DNA of 64,000 nt from Chitinophagaceae bacterium. GTDB taxonomy: Bacteria > Bacteroidota > Bacteroidia > Chitinophagales > Chitinophagaceae. Numbering within the stretch: the first letter of the stretch is position 1; the number at the start of each line of letters is the position of its first letter. Location of the stretch: NCBI GenBank assembly GCA_016720825.1, contig JADKJV010000004.1, forward strand, positions 62,001 through 126,000, given 5' to 3'. Positions 1 to 9,121 of this stretch are shown one piece after another. The position numbers were made by a program, and so were the translations under genes. Below the pieces are notes generated by a model. The model searched no databases and was not told where the DNA came from. It was given only the letters and a program-made list of their open reading frames with translations.

Positions 1-566
1 TGCAGGGACAATTCACCAAGGGACTCCGGCTTGTTCCTTTCCTGGAGGATATGCTGAAGAAATATGAACCTTACCTGGATACCCACCGGGTGATGGTATT
101 TTATTATAAGATTGCCTGTTTGTATTTCGGCAGCGGCAACAATGAAAAAGCCATTGATTACCTGAACCGGATTATCAACCAAAAAGGCGATCTCCGCACC
201 GACCTGCAATGTTATGCCCGTCTCCTGCACCTGATTGCCCACTACGAACTCGGGAATTTCGAATTGCTGGAGTACCTTATTAAATCAGTATATCGATATA
301 TGTCCAAAATGGGTAATCTCACCCAGGTGGAAGAGGTGATGTTTGGTTTCCTCCGCCAGTCATTCCGTGTGGGCGCCCATGCCCTCAAACCCGAATTTGA
401 AAAACTCCTCGTCAAGCTCCGCAAATTTGAAGGCAATCCCCTCGAAAGCCGGGCCTTTGTATACCTCGACGTCATTTCCTGGCTCGAAAGCAAGATCAGC
501 GGGGTGCATGTGCAGGATATAATGAGGGAGAAGTTTATGCTGGGGAAGAGGAAGGTGAGTCGTTAA
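1..566 (+). CDS. Helical TPR-like protein, C-terminal part (5' end outside window)
   Basis: The reading frame is open from the window edge, so this is the C-terminal part of a longer protein; an internal Met codon at 51 is not the likely start because sensible helical sequence continues upstream of it. The visible 188 or so residues are rich in Leu, Tyr and Lys and have paired-helix character resembling degenerate tetratricopeptide repeats (a segment reading YYKIACLYFGSGNNEKAIDY is TPR-like). There is no catalytic motif and no membrane segment. Function is unknown; a scaffold or interaction role is only inference. It ends about 270 bp before carA, and the gap is filled by repeats, so co-transcription with carA is unlikely. 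Confidence 0.7.
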   Translation, partial: QGQFTKGLRLVPFLEDMLKKYEPYLDTHRVMVFYYKIACLYFGSGNNEKAIDYLNRIINQKGDLRTDLQCYARLLHLIAHYELGNFELLEYLIKSVYRYMSKMGNLTQVEEVMFGFLRQSFRVGAHALKPEFEKLLVKLRKFEGNPLESRAFVYLDVISWLESKISGVHVQDIMREKFMLGKRKVSR

Positions 567-778
567 TCAGTGAGCAGATGCTGTAATCTGGCTATTGGCT
601 ATTAGCTATTGGCCATTAGCCAACAGCTAACAGCCCAAAGCCTGCCAAGCTGTGAACAACTCGTTCGTATTAGTCGCTCGTCAGTGAGTAAATGCTGTAA
701 TCTGGCGATTGGCTCTTAGCCAACAGTCAACAGCCAAGGGCCAATAGCTGGCAAACCTGTGAACAACTCGTTCGTATT
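561..778. repeat. Imperfect tandem duplication of about 110 bp
   Basis: Two copies of one unit sit head to tail: 561-671 and 675-778. The ends match best: TGTAATCTGGCNATTGGCT at 582-600 and 696-714, and CTGTGAACAACTCGTTCGT (650-668 and 757-775) is identical in both. The middle of each copy is built from short reiterated words of the type CTATTAGC/GCCAATAGC, which recur near 29180-29213. The first copy begins inside the last codons of the upstream gene. Confidence 0.8.
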
Positions 779-805
779 TCCTCCCTCCATAACCCCGATA
801 ATCAG

Positions 806-813
806 TAATTTTG
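806..813 (+). promoter_or_regulatory. Putative -7 element for carA
   Basis: TAATTTTG matches the Bacteroidota -7 consensus TAnnTTTG and lies 25 bp before the carA start. I see no clear -33 TTG at the ideal distance, so the call rests on the -7 match and position only. Confidence 0.45.
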
Positions 814-838
814 CACGGTTTATTTCAACCCCAAGCCC

Positions 839-1945
839 ATGCATGATAAAACAATTCCCGCAGTATTAGTTCTGGCCGACGGCACCGTGGTACACGGCAA
901 GGCTTTTGGCGCTATTGGCACCACAACTGGTGAGATCTGTTTCAACACAGGTATGACCGGTTACCAGGAAGTGTTTACTGACCCCAGTTATTTTGGCCAG
1001 ATCCTGATCATGAACAGTGCGCATATCGGGAATTACGGGGTGATGGACGCTGATGTGGAATCTGATTCCGTAAAAATAAACGGATTGATCGGCCGGAACC
1101 TGGAAGAACAGTATTCCCGGAAAATGGCCAATGGTTCCCTGCACGATTATATGGTTGCTAATAAAATTGTTTCCATCGAAGGGGTGGACACCCGTGCACT
1201 GGTGGCACATATCCGCACCAAAGGCGCCATGAACTGCATCATCTCTTCAGAAACAACTGATGTGGAAGCCCTGAAAAAACAACTGGCTGCTGTACCGGAT
1301 ATGGATGGTCTTGAACTGGCTTCCAAAGTAAGCACCACAAAGGCTTATGAAATGGGTGACCCTGCATCCCCGGTTCGTATTGCCGTTATGGATTATGGCG
1401 TGAAGCAGCATATCCTTTCCTGCATGACCAGCCGCGGGGCTTATTTAAAAGTATTCCCTGCTAAAACTTCCTTTGCGGAAGTAAAGCAATTCAATCCTGC
1501 CGGCTATTTTATTTCCAACGGTCCCGGCGATCCCGCTGCCATGGATTATGCCATCAGCACCGTTAAAGAAATACTCGCCGAAAACAAACCTGTATTCGGT
1601 ATCTGTCTCGGCCACCAGTTACTGGCCCTGGCCAATAATATTCCCACATTCAAAATGCACCACGGCCACCGCGGACTCAATCACCCGGTGAAAAACCTGC
1701 AAACAGGTTTGTCTGAAATCACAACCCAAAACCACGGTTTTGGTGTGCAGCCTGACGCGGTGAAAAAAGCAGATCATATTGAAATAACGCACGTAAACCT
1801 GAACGACCAGTCTATTGAAGGTATCCGTGTGAAAGGCAAGCCTGCCTTCTCGGTGCAGTACCATCCGGAAAGTACGCCGGGGCCGCATGACAGCAGGTAC
1901 TTATTCGATGATTTCATCGGGGAGATAAAGGCTTCGTTATCCTGA
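839..1945 (+). CDS. carA: Carbamoyl-phosphate synthase small (glutaminase) subunit
   Basis: The 368-residue protein has the family's usual length. The N-terminal half is the CarA-specific domain (LADGTVVHGKAFG, then FNTGMTGYQEVFTDPSY), and the C-terminal half from about residue 180 is a class I glutamine amidotransferase. The nucleophile is in FGICLGHQ (Cys near 256) and the His/Glu pair is in VQYHPE (near 342 and 344). It hydrolyses glutamine and channels ammonia to CarB for carbamoyl phosphate, feeding pyrimidine and arginine synthesis in the cytoplasm. carB is not in the window. The start is the ATG just before HDKTIPAVLV; there is no strong Shine-Dalgarno, as is common in this phylum. Intact, high certainty. 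Confidence 0.97.
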   Translation: MHDKTIPAVLVLADGTVVHGKAFGAIGTTTGEICFNTGMTGYQEVFTDPSYFGQILIMNSAHIGNYGVMDADVESDSVKINGLIGRNLEEQYSRKMANGSLHDYMVANKIVSIEGVDTRALVAHIRTKGAMNCIISSETTDVEALKKQLAAVPDMDGLELASKVSTTKAYEMGDPASPVRIAVMDYGVKQHILSCMTSRGAYLKVFPAKTSFAEVKQFNPAGYFISNGPGDPAAMDYAISTVKEILAENKPVFGICLGHQLLALANNIPTFKMHHGHRGLNHPVKNLQTGLSEITTQNHGFGVQPDAVKKADHIEITHVNLNDQSIEGIRVKGKPAFSVQYHPESTPGPHDSRYLFDDFIGEIKASLS

Positions 1946-2070
1946 TTTTTTTTTACCACTAAGCGCACTAAGAAATACAGGGCCACAACGTATTCACCTT
2001 TGTGATCTTTGCTGCCTGACAAGCGTAGCGAAGGCGGGTGTATTCCTTTGTGAGCTTTGTGGTAAAAAAT
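1944..2070. repeat. Inverted repeat with TTACCAC / GTGGTAA arms
   Basis: The arm GATTTTTTTTACCACTAAG at 1944-1962 is mirrored by CTTTGTGGTAAAAAATC at about 2055-2071, with inner arms GCGCACTAAG and CTTTGTGAGC also pairing. The arms flank about 80 bp that include a second short GC-rich motif (ACAAGCGTAGCGAAGGCGGG). The arms resemble those of the larger hairpin at 9478-9563, so the two look like one family. It fills the carA-aroQ gap and could also act in transcript termination. Confidence 0.7.
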
Positions 2071-2119
2071 CAAGTATTCCACTATCTGCTTTCAGGTGGT
2101 TTTGTATTACCTTCCCTCC

Positions 2120-2539
2120 ATGAAAATCGCCATCATCAACGGCCCCAACCTCAACCTCCTTGGTAAAAGGGAACCCGGCATCTACGGCAATATGGGCTTT
2201 GATGAATTCCTGGTATCACTGATCCAGAAATACCCTTCAGTGAATATTTCATTTTTCCAAAGTAATGTGGAAGGCGAGCTGATCAATGAACTGCAGCGCG
2301 TGGGATTTGATTATGATGGGATCATTTTCAATCCCGGTGGATATACCCATACTTCTGTGGCGATCGGCGATGCAGTGGCTTCTATTAAAACCCCGGTGAT
2401 TGAAGTGCATATTTCCAATGTACAGGCCCGTGAGGATTTCCGGAAAATATCTTTTGTGGCACCGAAAGCCGTAGGCACCATTGCGGGACTGGGCCTCAGG
2501 GGTTATGAACTGGCGCTCAATTATTTTACCGCCCAATAA
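2120..2539 (+). CDS. aroQ: Type II 3-dehydroquinate dehydratase
   Basis: This converts 3-dehydroquinate to 3-dehydroshikimate, the third step of the shikimate pathway; the type II enzyme is a small cytosolic dodecamer. The 139 residues open with the family signature MKIAIINGPNLNLLGKREP, carrying the catalytic Arg and, slightly further on, the Tyr in PGIYG. Further hallmarks are NPGGYTHTSVAI (substrate-binding Asn and His) and EVHISNVQAREDFRKIS (catalytic His). An in-frame upstream ATG at 2096 would add eight residues of non-family sequence, so I prefer 2120. aroE, the next enzyme of the pathway, is also in this window but 54 kb away, so the pathway is not an operon here. Confidence 0.96.
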   Translation: MKIAIINGPNLNLLGKREPGIYGNMGFDEFLVSLIQKYPSVNISFFQSNVEGELINELQRVGFDYDGIIFNPGGYTHTSVAIGDAVASIKTPVIEVHISNVQAREDFRKISFVAPKAVGTIAGLGLRGYELALNYFTAQ

Positions 2540-2602
2540 ATCCCGGGAAGACTCAGTTGAAATCTCCCCGGCAATCTTTAACTTGGCACAAAACTCTCTG
2601 CG

Positions 2603-3955
2603 ATGAAAAAATTACTTTTCTTCCTATTCTTATTTACAGCATTCCAGGCAACGTCACAGTTGACCCCGGTGCAAATTGCTGAACGTAATAAACCCGGAAC
2701 AGTCATGATCCTGGCCCAGTACAAAGGCCATGTCAGCGCCGTTGAACCGGAAGTTAATAATGAGGCTATTACCGAACTGGCCCAGCAGGTTAAAGCACAA
2801 GTGGAAAATGGTACCATCACCCGCGATCAGTTCTGGAATGTATACTTGCTTGCATTCGCTAAAAATATCAGCCTGTATGTGGTGAAAGGCACCCAGACTT
2901 ATGATAAAGACCTCGACATTACCATGGTAGGATCAGGTTTTATTGTAACCCCCGATGGATATGTAATCACCAACGCACACGTGGTGGATGAGAATGATGA
3001 CGAAACCAAAAAGAGTTTCGCCGAACAGGCTTTTGTAGAGATCCTGCAAAGGGATGTGAAAACACTGGAAGAAGCCATGACAAGACCCATGGCGGAAGAT
3101 GAAAAACAGGCGATCACTGATGCTTATTCCTGGTATTTTTCACAGACCATGGAAGTGAGTGAAATTGAGAAGAATTTTTATGTACAGTTAGGCATCACCG
3201 GCAAAAGCGGCAAGATTGAATCACTCCGTGTTCCGGCTAAAATTGTAACCCAGGGTGCACCGATTCCCGGTAAAGACGTGGCCATCCTGAAAATGTCTGA
3301 GAAACACCAGTATCCCACCATCCGTGTGGGTGATGACCAGGATATGCGCATCGGTGACCAGGTGTATGTATTAGGATATCCTGCTGTAGCTACTTTCCAC
3401 CCGCTGATTTCTGAAGAATCAATGGCAGAAGCTTCATTAACACGCGGACTGGTAAGCGCCCGTAAAAGCATGAAAGGCGGCTGGGATGTACTGCAAATTG
3501 ATGCAGCCATCACACACGGTAACAGCGGTGGTCCTGTCATGAACGAAAATGGTGAAGTAATCGGCCTCGCCACTTTCGGCAGCATAGATGCACAACGCGG
3601 CCAGGAAGTACAGGGCATGAATTTTATTGTGCCTACCACTGTGGTAAAAGAATTTATCCGCAAAGGGAATATACATCCTGCTATGAGTGATATTTCTGTG
3701 GCTTATGAAGAAGCCATGGATTTATTCGACCAGTCCCATTTCAAGAAAGCCCTCGAGAAATTCAATGAAGTAAGGGATATGAACAGTTCTTTCCCTTTCA
3801 TTGATAAATATGTACGTGATACCAAAAGGAAAATTGACCAGGGCCTGGATAAACCGGAAAAAGACCCGATGATGATGTATTACATTATCGGTGGCGGTGC
3901 ACTGCTGCTGATCATTGTACTGGTTCTGTTATTCAGGAAAAGAAAGAAAGCGTAA
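2603..3955 (+). CDS. Membrane-anchored trypsin-like serine protease
   Basis: 450 residues. A signal peptide (MKKLLFFLFLFTAFQATSQ) leads to a chymotrypsin-fold domain of the S1C/HtrA-like type. The apparent triad is His near 126 (ITNAHVVD), Asp near 225 (GKDVAILKM) and Ser near 308 (THGNSGGPV). Between His and Asp is a charged helical insertion. After the protease domain come about 70 residues with one TPR-like helical pair, then a single membrane helix (about 423-445) and an RKRKK tail. No PDZ domain is evident, unlike classical DegP/DegQ. The layout predicts a periplasmic protease tethered by its C-terminus to the inner membrane; its substrate is unknown. A strong terminator follows. Confidence 0.85.
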   Translation: MKKLLFFLFLFTAFQATSQLTPVQIAERNKPGTVMILAQYKGHVSAVEPEVNNEAITELAQQVKAQVENGTITRDQFWNVYLLAFAKNISLYVVKGTQTYDKDLDITMVGSGFIVTPDGYVITNAHVVDENDDETKKSFAEQAFVEILQRDVKTLEEAMTRPMAEDEKQAITDAYSWYFSQTMEVSEIEKNFYVQLGITGKSGKIESLRVPAKIVTQGAPIPGKDVAILKMSEKHQYPTIRVGDDQDMRIGDQVYVLGYPAVATFHPLISEESMAEASLTRGLVSARKSMKGGWDVLQIDAAITHGNSGGPVMNENGEVIGLATFGSIDAQRGQEVQGMNFIVPTTVVKEFIRKGNIHPAMSDISVAYEEAMDLFDQSHFKKALEKFNEVRDMNSSFPFIDKYVRDTKRKIDQGLDKPEKDPMMMYYIIGGGALLLIIVLVLLFRKRKKA

Positions 3956-3978
3956 ATACAAAGAGATTATATAAAATA

Positions 3979-4010
3979 AAAAATCCCGGCTGCATGAGCC
4001 GGGATTTTTT
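3979..4010. terminator. Bidirectional rho-independent terminator
   Basis: A stem AATCCCGGCT / AGCCGGGATT with a four-to-five-base loop has A runs on the left and a T run on the right, so it can serve both the protease gene and the convergent minus-strand BNR gene. Confidence 0.9.
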
Positions 4011-4028
4011 ATTTTAAGCAGTACTTAT

Positions 4029-6687
4029 TTATTGCATTTCGGGTTCCCCGGGTTCGTCATCATCCACATCTGCATTAGGTGCAGGTTTGTGTTTTTCCTT
4101 CTCCATGATTTTTTTCATCCACTCAGGGTCTTTACGCTGTCCCTGTACATTATCCAGTTTGCTTACATATAAACTGCGGCCATGTGTGCCCAGTACAATT
4201 TCATTGTCGCGTTGCTGGATCGCAATGTCATGGATGGGAACTGATTTGGGTAAACCTGCATTCCACGTCATGAAACTGTTGCCCTGGTCAAAACTTACAT
4301 ACAAGCCACCATCAGTGCCAACATATAAAATACTGTCGTTTTTCGGATCCTCGCGGATTACATTCACCGGTTCAGCCGGCAGGTCTTTGCCGATGGCTTT
4401 CCAGGTGTTGCCAAAATCTTCACTCATATAAACATAAGCCAGGAAATCATCATTGCGGTAACCATTCAGTGTTAAGTACACACGGCCTTCTTTGTATTGT
4501 GAAGCCACTAACCGGCTCACCCACAATTGCTGTGTATTCAATCGCGTATCCGTTTGTGATTTGGATTTTGTCTTTTTGGAATTTACCACAGGTGCCGGAA
4601 TTTGATTTAATTGTACCCAGTTGTATCCGCCATCTCTGGTAAGATGTATGTTCCCGTCATCCGTTCCTGCATAAATAGTCCCAAAGCGTAAAGGTGATTC
4701 GCTGATAGTTGTTATTGTGCCATATGGTACATTGCCTTTTACTTTTCCGTTCGTCAGGTCAGCGCTCATGGCAATCATTGTGTCGCCTTTATTCAGGGAG
4801 CGGTAGAAACGGCTCGCGCCATAATACAATACATCCTGGTTGTGTTTGCTCAGCAGGATAGGCGTTTGCCAGTTGAAACGCAGCGGTGCTTCACCCAGTT
4901 CATGAAAAGGACGCAGGAATTTCTGTGATCCTCTCTTCTCTTTACTATAACGGCTGTACACACCAAACTGTGAGCCGGAATACACCGTGGCATTATCACG
5001 TGTATCAACCTGCGCCTGCATGCCATCTCCGCCATTGATATTTTTAAACGGATAAACACCATTGTCTATCCAGCCCGGGTCTTCTTTGTTTGTGGAAGGG
5101 CCCCACCAGGAACCCATTGTCCTGCAAACCACCATACACATTGTAAGGTTTTGCATCATCTACTGTGATGTTATAAAACTGGCCCACTGAGGGTGTGTTG
5201 GCTTTGAACCAGTTCATGCCATCATCATACGTGATGTTGCAGCCGCCGTCGTTACCATTGATAAAATGCGAATCCCTTTTCGGGTCAATCCATAACGCGT
5301 GGTGATCGGGATGCACATTGCCTTTATCTATATTTTCAAAAGTTTTACCACCGTCATACGATAACATCGCATTGAATCCGAGGATATAGACTTTGTCGGC
5401 ATTCGTGGCAGAAGTGTAAATTTTAGCGAAGTAATAGCCATACGTATTGAAAATAGAAATGGGCTTTTTATGGGTCTTATGCCAGCTCTTCCCGCCATCA
5501 TCACTGCGGTACACTTCACAACCATAGATGCCTGCATTCTGGAATCCGTCATCTGCATCCAGCCAGTCCCACAATACGGTAGGCTTCAGCACATCTTTCT
5601 CGACTTGTGAAATCACCATTTTCGCATTGAACTTGCGCGGGAAATTATTTTTCTTCAGGAATGTATCAATCAGGTTGGGCTTTAATGCCAGGAATTGTTC
5701 CTTGGTAATATTGCGGAATACATCACGCTTGTAAAAACTGTCTTTCTTCGTACTGGTATCCGGTTTGGGCATATTATTATCCACAATAGCATATACGATT
5801 GAAGGGTTTTGCGGAAACACGGTAATGCCTATCCGGCCGGTCTTTTCCCCTTCCATAAAACCAGAACCGGGTCCGCTGACCAGTTTCCAGGTTTCACCGC
5901 CATCATTGCTTTTATAAATACCACTCGTCTTACCGCTTTCTTCAAATTTCCAGGCACGGCGTACGCGGTACCAGGCTGCAGCATATATTTCATTGGGATC
6001 AGCGGGATTGATATCCATATCAGCCACACCCGTGTTTTCATCCACGAACAAAGTTTGTTTCCAGGTTTTCCCGCCATCGCTGGTTTTGAAAACACCTCTT
6101 TCTTTGTTGGCGGAATACAAATGGCCCAAAGCTCCCACCCAAACCTGGTCGGGGTTTTTGGGATCCAGTAAGATTTTCCCGATATGATGTGTTTCAGGAA
6201 GTCCCAGCCAGGTCCAATGTGCTCCGTTATCGGTGGTTTTATATATACCGGTTCCTGCATACGATGAGCGGCTGCTGTTTACTTCACCGGTTCCAACCCA
6301 GATCTGCCGGGGTTTACTTTTCCAGTTCACCGCAATATCACCGATGGTGATAATATCAGTACTGTCGAAAATGGGGGAGAAGCTTTGCCCGTTATTGGTG
6401 GTATGCCAGAGGCCGCCGGAGGCATAAGCCACATAAAACTCCGTGGGGTCTTCGGGGTTTGCATCTATATCTGCCACACGGCCACTCATGATGGCGGGAC
6501 CGATATTGCGGAAAGTGACATCTTTCAGCTGGCTTTTTGCGTCCAGTTGCTGGCGCCGGGCCAGCCCTTGCAGCCTTTCTGCCGCCGGGGTGGGATTGGT
6601 CTGGGAAATAGCAGAAATGCTGAGAATCAGGGAACAGCAAATCGTGAAAAACAGCGGTTTCCCGGAATTTTTTAACAGGCGGCTCAT
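4029..6687 (-). CDS. Exported BNR/sortilin-type beta-propeller protein (one-base frameshift)
   Basis: About 885 residues when joined. It starts with a signal peptide (MSRLLKNSGKPLFFTICCSL...) and contains many BNR/VPS10-type blades of the form SxDGGxTWK, in two groups consistent with two propellers; such proteins are often labelled glycosyl hydrolase or sortilin-like, but no catalytic residues can be named. The frame breaks at 5113-5115: minus-strand AATGGGTTCCTGG should read AATGGTTCCTGG, restoring GGLQDNGSWWGPS. The total span is a multiple of three plus one, as expected for a single inserted G. Both halves are well preserved. The C-terminus is acidic and lacks a T9SS sorting domain. Probably periplasmic or outer surface. 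Confidence 0.8.
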
Positions 6688-6740
6688 AAAAGCAGTCAGG
6701 TTTCGTTAGTAATATTGTACTCTCTCAAACTTACTAAACT

Positions 6741-7442
6741 ATGCGATTGATACTGGTATTTGTCCTTTTTATTTCTGTGAGCGGTAATGCCCAATGGAAG
6801 GATTTTATCCTCAGTCCCAGGGGCGATACCCTGAACCGGGTGGATATGCAGGGCCGGAAACAAGGTCCCTGGTCCGTCCATATTGAAGAATTCCGCGGGG
6901 AAAGGGGTTATGAAGAGGAAGGCTATTTTGAAAACGACCTTAAAGTGGGCCCCTGGAAGAAATTCTCCCTGGAAGGTGTGAAAATCGCTGACGAAAATTA
7001 CCGCTGGGGTAAACTGGATGGCAAATGCCGTTACTATACTTTCAATGGCGGATTACAGCGCGAAGAAAGCTGGCGGGCGATTGACCCCAACCAGAAATTT
7101 GATACTGTGAATGTATATGACCTGAAAGACCCCTCCAAAGTGGTCAACCGGGTGGTTGTGAAAAATGAGGGTGTAGCCTTACGGCATGGTAAATGGCTCT
7201 ACTTTGATCCGGCCGAAGGCAGTGTCTGGAAAACAGAAAACTGGGTGATGAATAAACTGCAGACAGGTGAAAACGCACTCGTGGCAGAAGGTGATGAGGA
7301 CATCAAACCCATTGATGTTACAAAAATAAAAACCGTCGGCTTTGATTCAGCCGCCAAACTCTACAAACCGCTCGAAGAGTATAAGAAGAAGAATGAAGGG
7401 AAGAAGAAGGTGAAGACGAGGGATGGTAATACAGGTTACTAA
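6741..7442 (+). CDS. Exported MORN-variant repeat protein
   Basis: 233 residues with a short signal peptide (MRLILVFVLFISVSGNAQ). Residues 30-120 hold about three repeats of the MORN-variant kind seen in the YwqK family, each with a G-x-W core and aromatic turns (RKQGPWSVH, KVGPWKKFS, KLDGKCRYYTF). These repeats form beta-hairpin stacks; no enzymatic function is known for the family. The C-terminus is very Lys-rich. Divergent from the BNR gene, with about 50 bp between the starts. TAATATTG near 6710-6717 is a weak match to a -7 box. Confidence 0.7.
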   Translation: MRLILVFVLFISVSGNAQWKDFILSPRGDTLNRVDMQGRKQGPWSVHIEEFRGERGYEEEGYFENDLKVGPWKKFSLEGVKIADENYRWGKLDGKCRYYTFNGGLQREESWRAIDPNQKFDTVNVYDLKDPSKVVNRVVVKNEGVALRHGKWLYFDPAEGSVWKTENWVMNKLQTGENALVAEGDEDIKPIDVTKIKTVGFDSAAKLYKPLEEYKKKNEGKKKVKTRDGNTGY

Positions 7443-7447
7443 AGGGA

Positions 7448-7653
7448 AGTTGGAGGTTGGCAGTTAACTGCACTCAGAAAAAAGTTGGAGTTGGGGTTGG
7501 ATGGTTGGAAAGTTAACTACACTCCGAAATATTGTAAATTAACTTTGATTCGAAGAGCGTGATATACTTTTCTGAAAACAGTTTGATCTTCAGGACAACA
7601 CTCAACAATACTTTAGGAAACTTACTAACTTAGGAAACCTCCAACCTCCAACA
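7448..7653. repeat. Intergenic inverted and direct repeats
   Basis: AGTTGGAGGTTGG at 7448-7460 is mirrored by CCAACCTCCAACA at 7641-7653, bracketing nearly the whole gap between two convergent genes. Inside is a direct repeat GTTAACTNCACTCNGAAA at 7463-7480 and 7512-7529 (16 of 18 identical), with a weaker third GTnAATTAACTTTGATTCGAA-like copy near 7535-7552. No gene or coding potential is seen here. Confidence 0.7.
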
Positions 7654-7655
7654 TT

Positions 7656-8489
7656 TCAGCTATTTCCCTGATCAAAATAATTTTTAAAGAATAACAGTTG
7701 GTACCCGACTGCATTCCTCCAATACGCCCAATCATGCTGTCCCGGTCTTACTATAAAATCATGCTGGATTTTCAGGTTCAGCAGTTTCTCATGTATTTGC
7801 TGGTTGGCAGGGAAAAAGAAATCCTTGATACCACAGTCTATAATGATTTTCAGGGTATCGGTTGGCGGGGTTTCCACAACATGAAAAACTGAATAGTTGA
7901 CCCAGTTGTCGCGATGAGTGAGCGTATCTCCCAGTCTTTTAATAATGTCATATTTGTTTCTGGAACTATACAAGTCTACACCACCGCTCATGCTGCCACA
8001 GGCGCCAAAAATATCAGCATGCCTGAACCCGATAAATAATCCGCCATGGCCACCCATACTTAAACCTGTGATGGCTCTTCCTTTCCTGTTTTTAATTGTT
8101 TTATAGTGTGCGTCAATCCAGGCGGGTACTTCGGTTCCTACATAAGTTTCAAAACGCATGGTGCTGTCAACCGGACTGTCAAAATACCAGCTGCTTTTAT
8201 GTCCTTCCGGGCAAACAATAATCAGGTTAAATAAATCAGCCCATTTTTTTAATTCGGGCACACGGATGATCCAGTTGCTGTACCAGCCGTCGTAACCATG
8301 GAGGAGATAAACTACCGGGAATGCTTCTTTTGATTTTTTATACGTCTCTGGTTTTATCACCACGCATTTGTATTCACGATGCATGGCATTGCTGAAAACA
8401 GAAACGGTATCTACCCGGGCAGCCTGCCCTTTGTTATCTGCGATAAGTATTAGTAAGAAGCCGAATAACCAATTTTTAACGAAACGCAT
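7656..8489 (-). CDS. Secreted alpha/beta-hydrolase esterase (esterase D/feruloyl-esterase-like)
   Basis: 277 residues with an N-terminal signal peptide (MRFVKNWLFGFLLILIADNKGQA). The fold signature is clear: oxyanion region YLLHGYDG, nucleophile elbow GLSMGG (Ser near 144), and a late His in PGQHDWAYW. This is the putative-esterase family containing S-formylglutathione hydrolase, mycolyl transferases and feruloyl esterases; the exported form in Bacteroidota usually acts on polysaccharide-linked or small esters. The substrate cannot be read from the sequence. It is a single gene, divergent from the peptidoglycan-binding protein. Confidence 0.85.
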   Translation of the reverse strand: MRFVKNWLFGFLLILIADNKGQAARVDTVSVFSNAMHREYKCVVIKPETYKKSKEAFPVVYLLHGYDGWYSNWIIRVPELKKWADLFNLIIVCPEGHKSSWYFDSPVDSTMRFETYVGTEVPAWIDAHYKTIKNRKGRAITGLSMGGHGGLFIGFRHADIFGACGSMSGGVDLYSSRNKYDIIKRLGDTLTHRDNWVNYSVFHVVETPPTDTLKIIIDCGIKDFFFPANQQIHEKLLNLKIQHDFIVRPGQHDWAYWRNAVGYQLLFFKNYFDQGNS

Positions 8490-8549
8490 AGCAAGCAGTA
8501 TTTTGAATCGTAAAGTTAATACGTTAAATTACAGTAAACATTAACCAAT

Positions 8550-9023
8550 ATGAACAGCGGACCCGTCCTGCACACCGGCGCACATGGAAATGATGTGAGA
8601 AGAGTTCAACGCCTGCTGGTGATGCTCAAATACCTTGACTACACCAAAATCACCGGGGTGTATGATTCTATCACTATACTCCGGGTGAAAGATTTCCAGA
8701 CTGATAACGGCCTGGTTGTGGATGGCATTACCGGCCCCGCCACCTGGGGTGCCTTGCCCGCCGATCCCGATACGCCCCTTATAAAACTGGGCTCTCATGG
8801 CAATCCCGTAAAAGCAGTACAGGAGGTGTTACACCGCATCGCACCACCTGATCCCGGACCGATTGACGGGCATTTCACACACCTGACAGAAATTGCAGTG
8901 AAGAATTACCAGACAACAATACACGTAGTGCCCGATGGTATTGTCGGCGATAAAACATGGTGGGCACCTTCTGGTGCAGCAGGGGCTTGCCTGGCTTCAT
9001 TGGCTGGATTAACGACTGTCTGA
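8550..9023 (+). CDS. Protein of two peptidoglycan-binding (PG_binding_1) domains
   Basis: 157 residues made almost entirely of two tandem PG_binding_1 domains: LHTGAHGNDVRRVQRLLVML...VDGITGPATWGAL and IKLGSHGNPVKAVQEVLHRI...PDGIVGDKTWWAP. The paired D/N-G-x-x-G-x-x-T-W ending of each is diagnostic. No signal peptide or catalytic domain is attached, which is unusual because this module normally targets a hydrolase to cell wall. It may be exported by a non-classical route or act in the cytoplasm; function unproven. Confidence 0.85.
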   Translation: MNSGPVLHTGAHGNDVRRVQRLLVMLKYLDYTKITGVYDSITILRVKDFQTDNGLVVDGITGPATWGALPADPDTPLIKLGSHGNPVKAVQEVLHRIAPPDPGPIDGHFTHLTEIAVKNYQTTIHVVPDGIVGDKTWWAPSGAAGACLASLAGLTTV

Positions 9024-9121
9024 AAATAATCCATATCAATATTATTAACCACAACCAGGATCATTTCTGTTTGACGGAGTAATTTTTATATTGATGAATC
9101 ATCCTGCGTGATTTTTTATCA

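Noticed and set aside
4029..6687. BNR gene as two separate genes
   Set aside because: The break removes one base pattern in a G run and the joined residues GGLQDNGSWWGPS are typical; overlap of two frames at 5044-5159 is what a single indel gives.
4850..6709. Many open frames on the plus strand across the BNR gene
   Set aside because: They are reverse-strand shadows of a Gly/Asp-rich repeat gene; none has a signal, motif or spacing of a real gene.
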